This document shows positions 6,741-6,796 of a stretch of 6,796 bases of DNA, piece by piece. The DNA lies in contig JACCSE010000473.1 of assembly GCA_013813145.1 (NCBI GenBank), positions 1 through 6,796 of the forward strand, given 5' to 3'. Under the pieces are notes generated by a model. That model was given only the letters and a program-made list of their open reading frames with translations, searched no databases and was not told the DNA's origin. The stretch's first letter is position 1, and the number at the start of each line of letters is the position of its first letter. The translations under genes were made by a program, and so were the position numbers. Source of the stretch: Gemmatimonadales bacterium. Its GTDB lineage: Bacteria > Gemmatimonadota > Gemmatimonadetes > Gemmatimonadales > GWC2-71-9.

Positions 6741-6796
6741 GCAAAGCGATGAGGGGGGCGCTCCCGGAGGACTGTGTGCTGGTCCGGAGGGAGCGC
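6725..6796 (+). CDS. Possible start of a further gene, product unknown (cut by the right edge)
   Basis: After an in-frame TAG at 6704-6706 this frame is open to the end of the window. A GTG at 6725 has a plausible ribosome binding site, AGGGG at 6712-6716, 8 bases upstream. An alternative ATG at 6749 has AAGGA at 6733-6737, 11 bases upstream. The ATG version would read MRGALPEDCVLVRRER, and third codon positions there are almost all G or C, as in the real genes of the window. Only 24 codons are visible (16 from the ATG) and I do not recognise the protein. The distance to the hisG stop (28 bases) would make it the next gene of the same operon. It could equally be non-coding, since a strong inverted repeat occupies most of it. 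Confidence 0.4.
   Translation, partial: MRTRTGKAMRGALPEDCVLVRRER
6758..6796 (+). repeat. Imperfect inverted repeat at the right edge
   Basis: Arms gcgctccc (6758-6765) and gggagcgc (6789-6796) pair perfectly over 8 bp. An inner stem ggac (6769-6772) with gtcc (6782-6785) closes a 9-base loop. Between the two stems gga faces gga, a symmetric purine internal loop that could form G-A pairs. The repeat may extend past the window. There is no T-tract in the visible part. It may be an RNA structure, a DNA palindrome, or a chance product of GC-rich coding sequence. Confidence 0.45.

Noticed and set aside
6697..6796. RNase P RNA or tmRNA starting after hisG
   Set aside because: The region has some GC stems but none of the conserved core signatures I would expect, such as the GAGGAAAGUCC block of RNase P RNA.

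Overview
This window is GC-rich and densely coding. Its content is mostly housekeeping: three histidine-biosynthesis genes (hisD, hisZ, hisG), a CNNM/CorC-type membrane protein with a CBS pair, and a large soluble hybrid sensor histidine kinase. The use of short-form HisG together with HisZ excludes the enteric type of histidine pathway. With the very high GC and the C-rich 8-bp tandem repeat at the left edge, this suggests a GC-rich environmental bacterium. Gemmatimonadota is my best guess, but this is inference; no rRNA or other marker is present to settle it.

Layout from left to right. hisD lies on the minus strand and reads out of the left edge; it has a full set of catalytic residues but no stop codon inside the window. 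A 40-bp spacer (1315-1354) separates it from a divergent plus-strand run: the CNNM/CorC protein (1355-2707), a PAS-GAF-PAS-HisKA-HATPase-REC hybrid kinase (2707-5100), hisZ (5102-6061) and hisG (6058-6696). The plus-strand genes overlap by 1 base, are separated by 1 base, and overlap by 4 bases respectively, so they look like one translationally coupled operon. After hisG comes a short spacer with a possible stem-loop, then what looks like the start of another plus-strand gene cut by the right edge.

HisZ and HisG together form the ATP phosphoribosyltransferase that commits ATP and PRPP to histidine synthesis. HisD performs the last two oxidations of the same pathway. The unusual point is the arrangement: a probable metal-ion/Mg2+ transport-type protein and an orphan hybrid kinase sit between the divergent hisD and hisZG, in the same apparent transcript as hisZG. 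I see no mobile element, CRISPR array, tRNA, rRNA or defence system, and no clear evidence of a new biological system. The items most worth checking are the repeat at the 3' end of hisD, the kinase-hisZG coupling, and the structured region after hisG.
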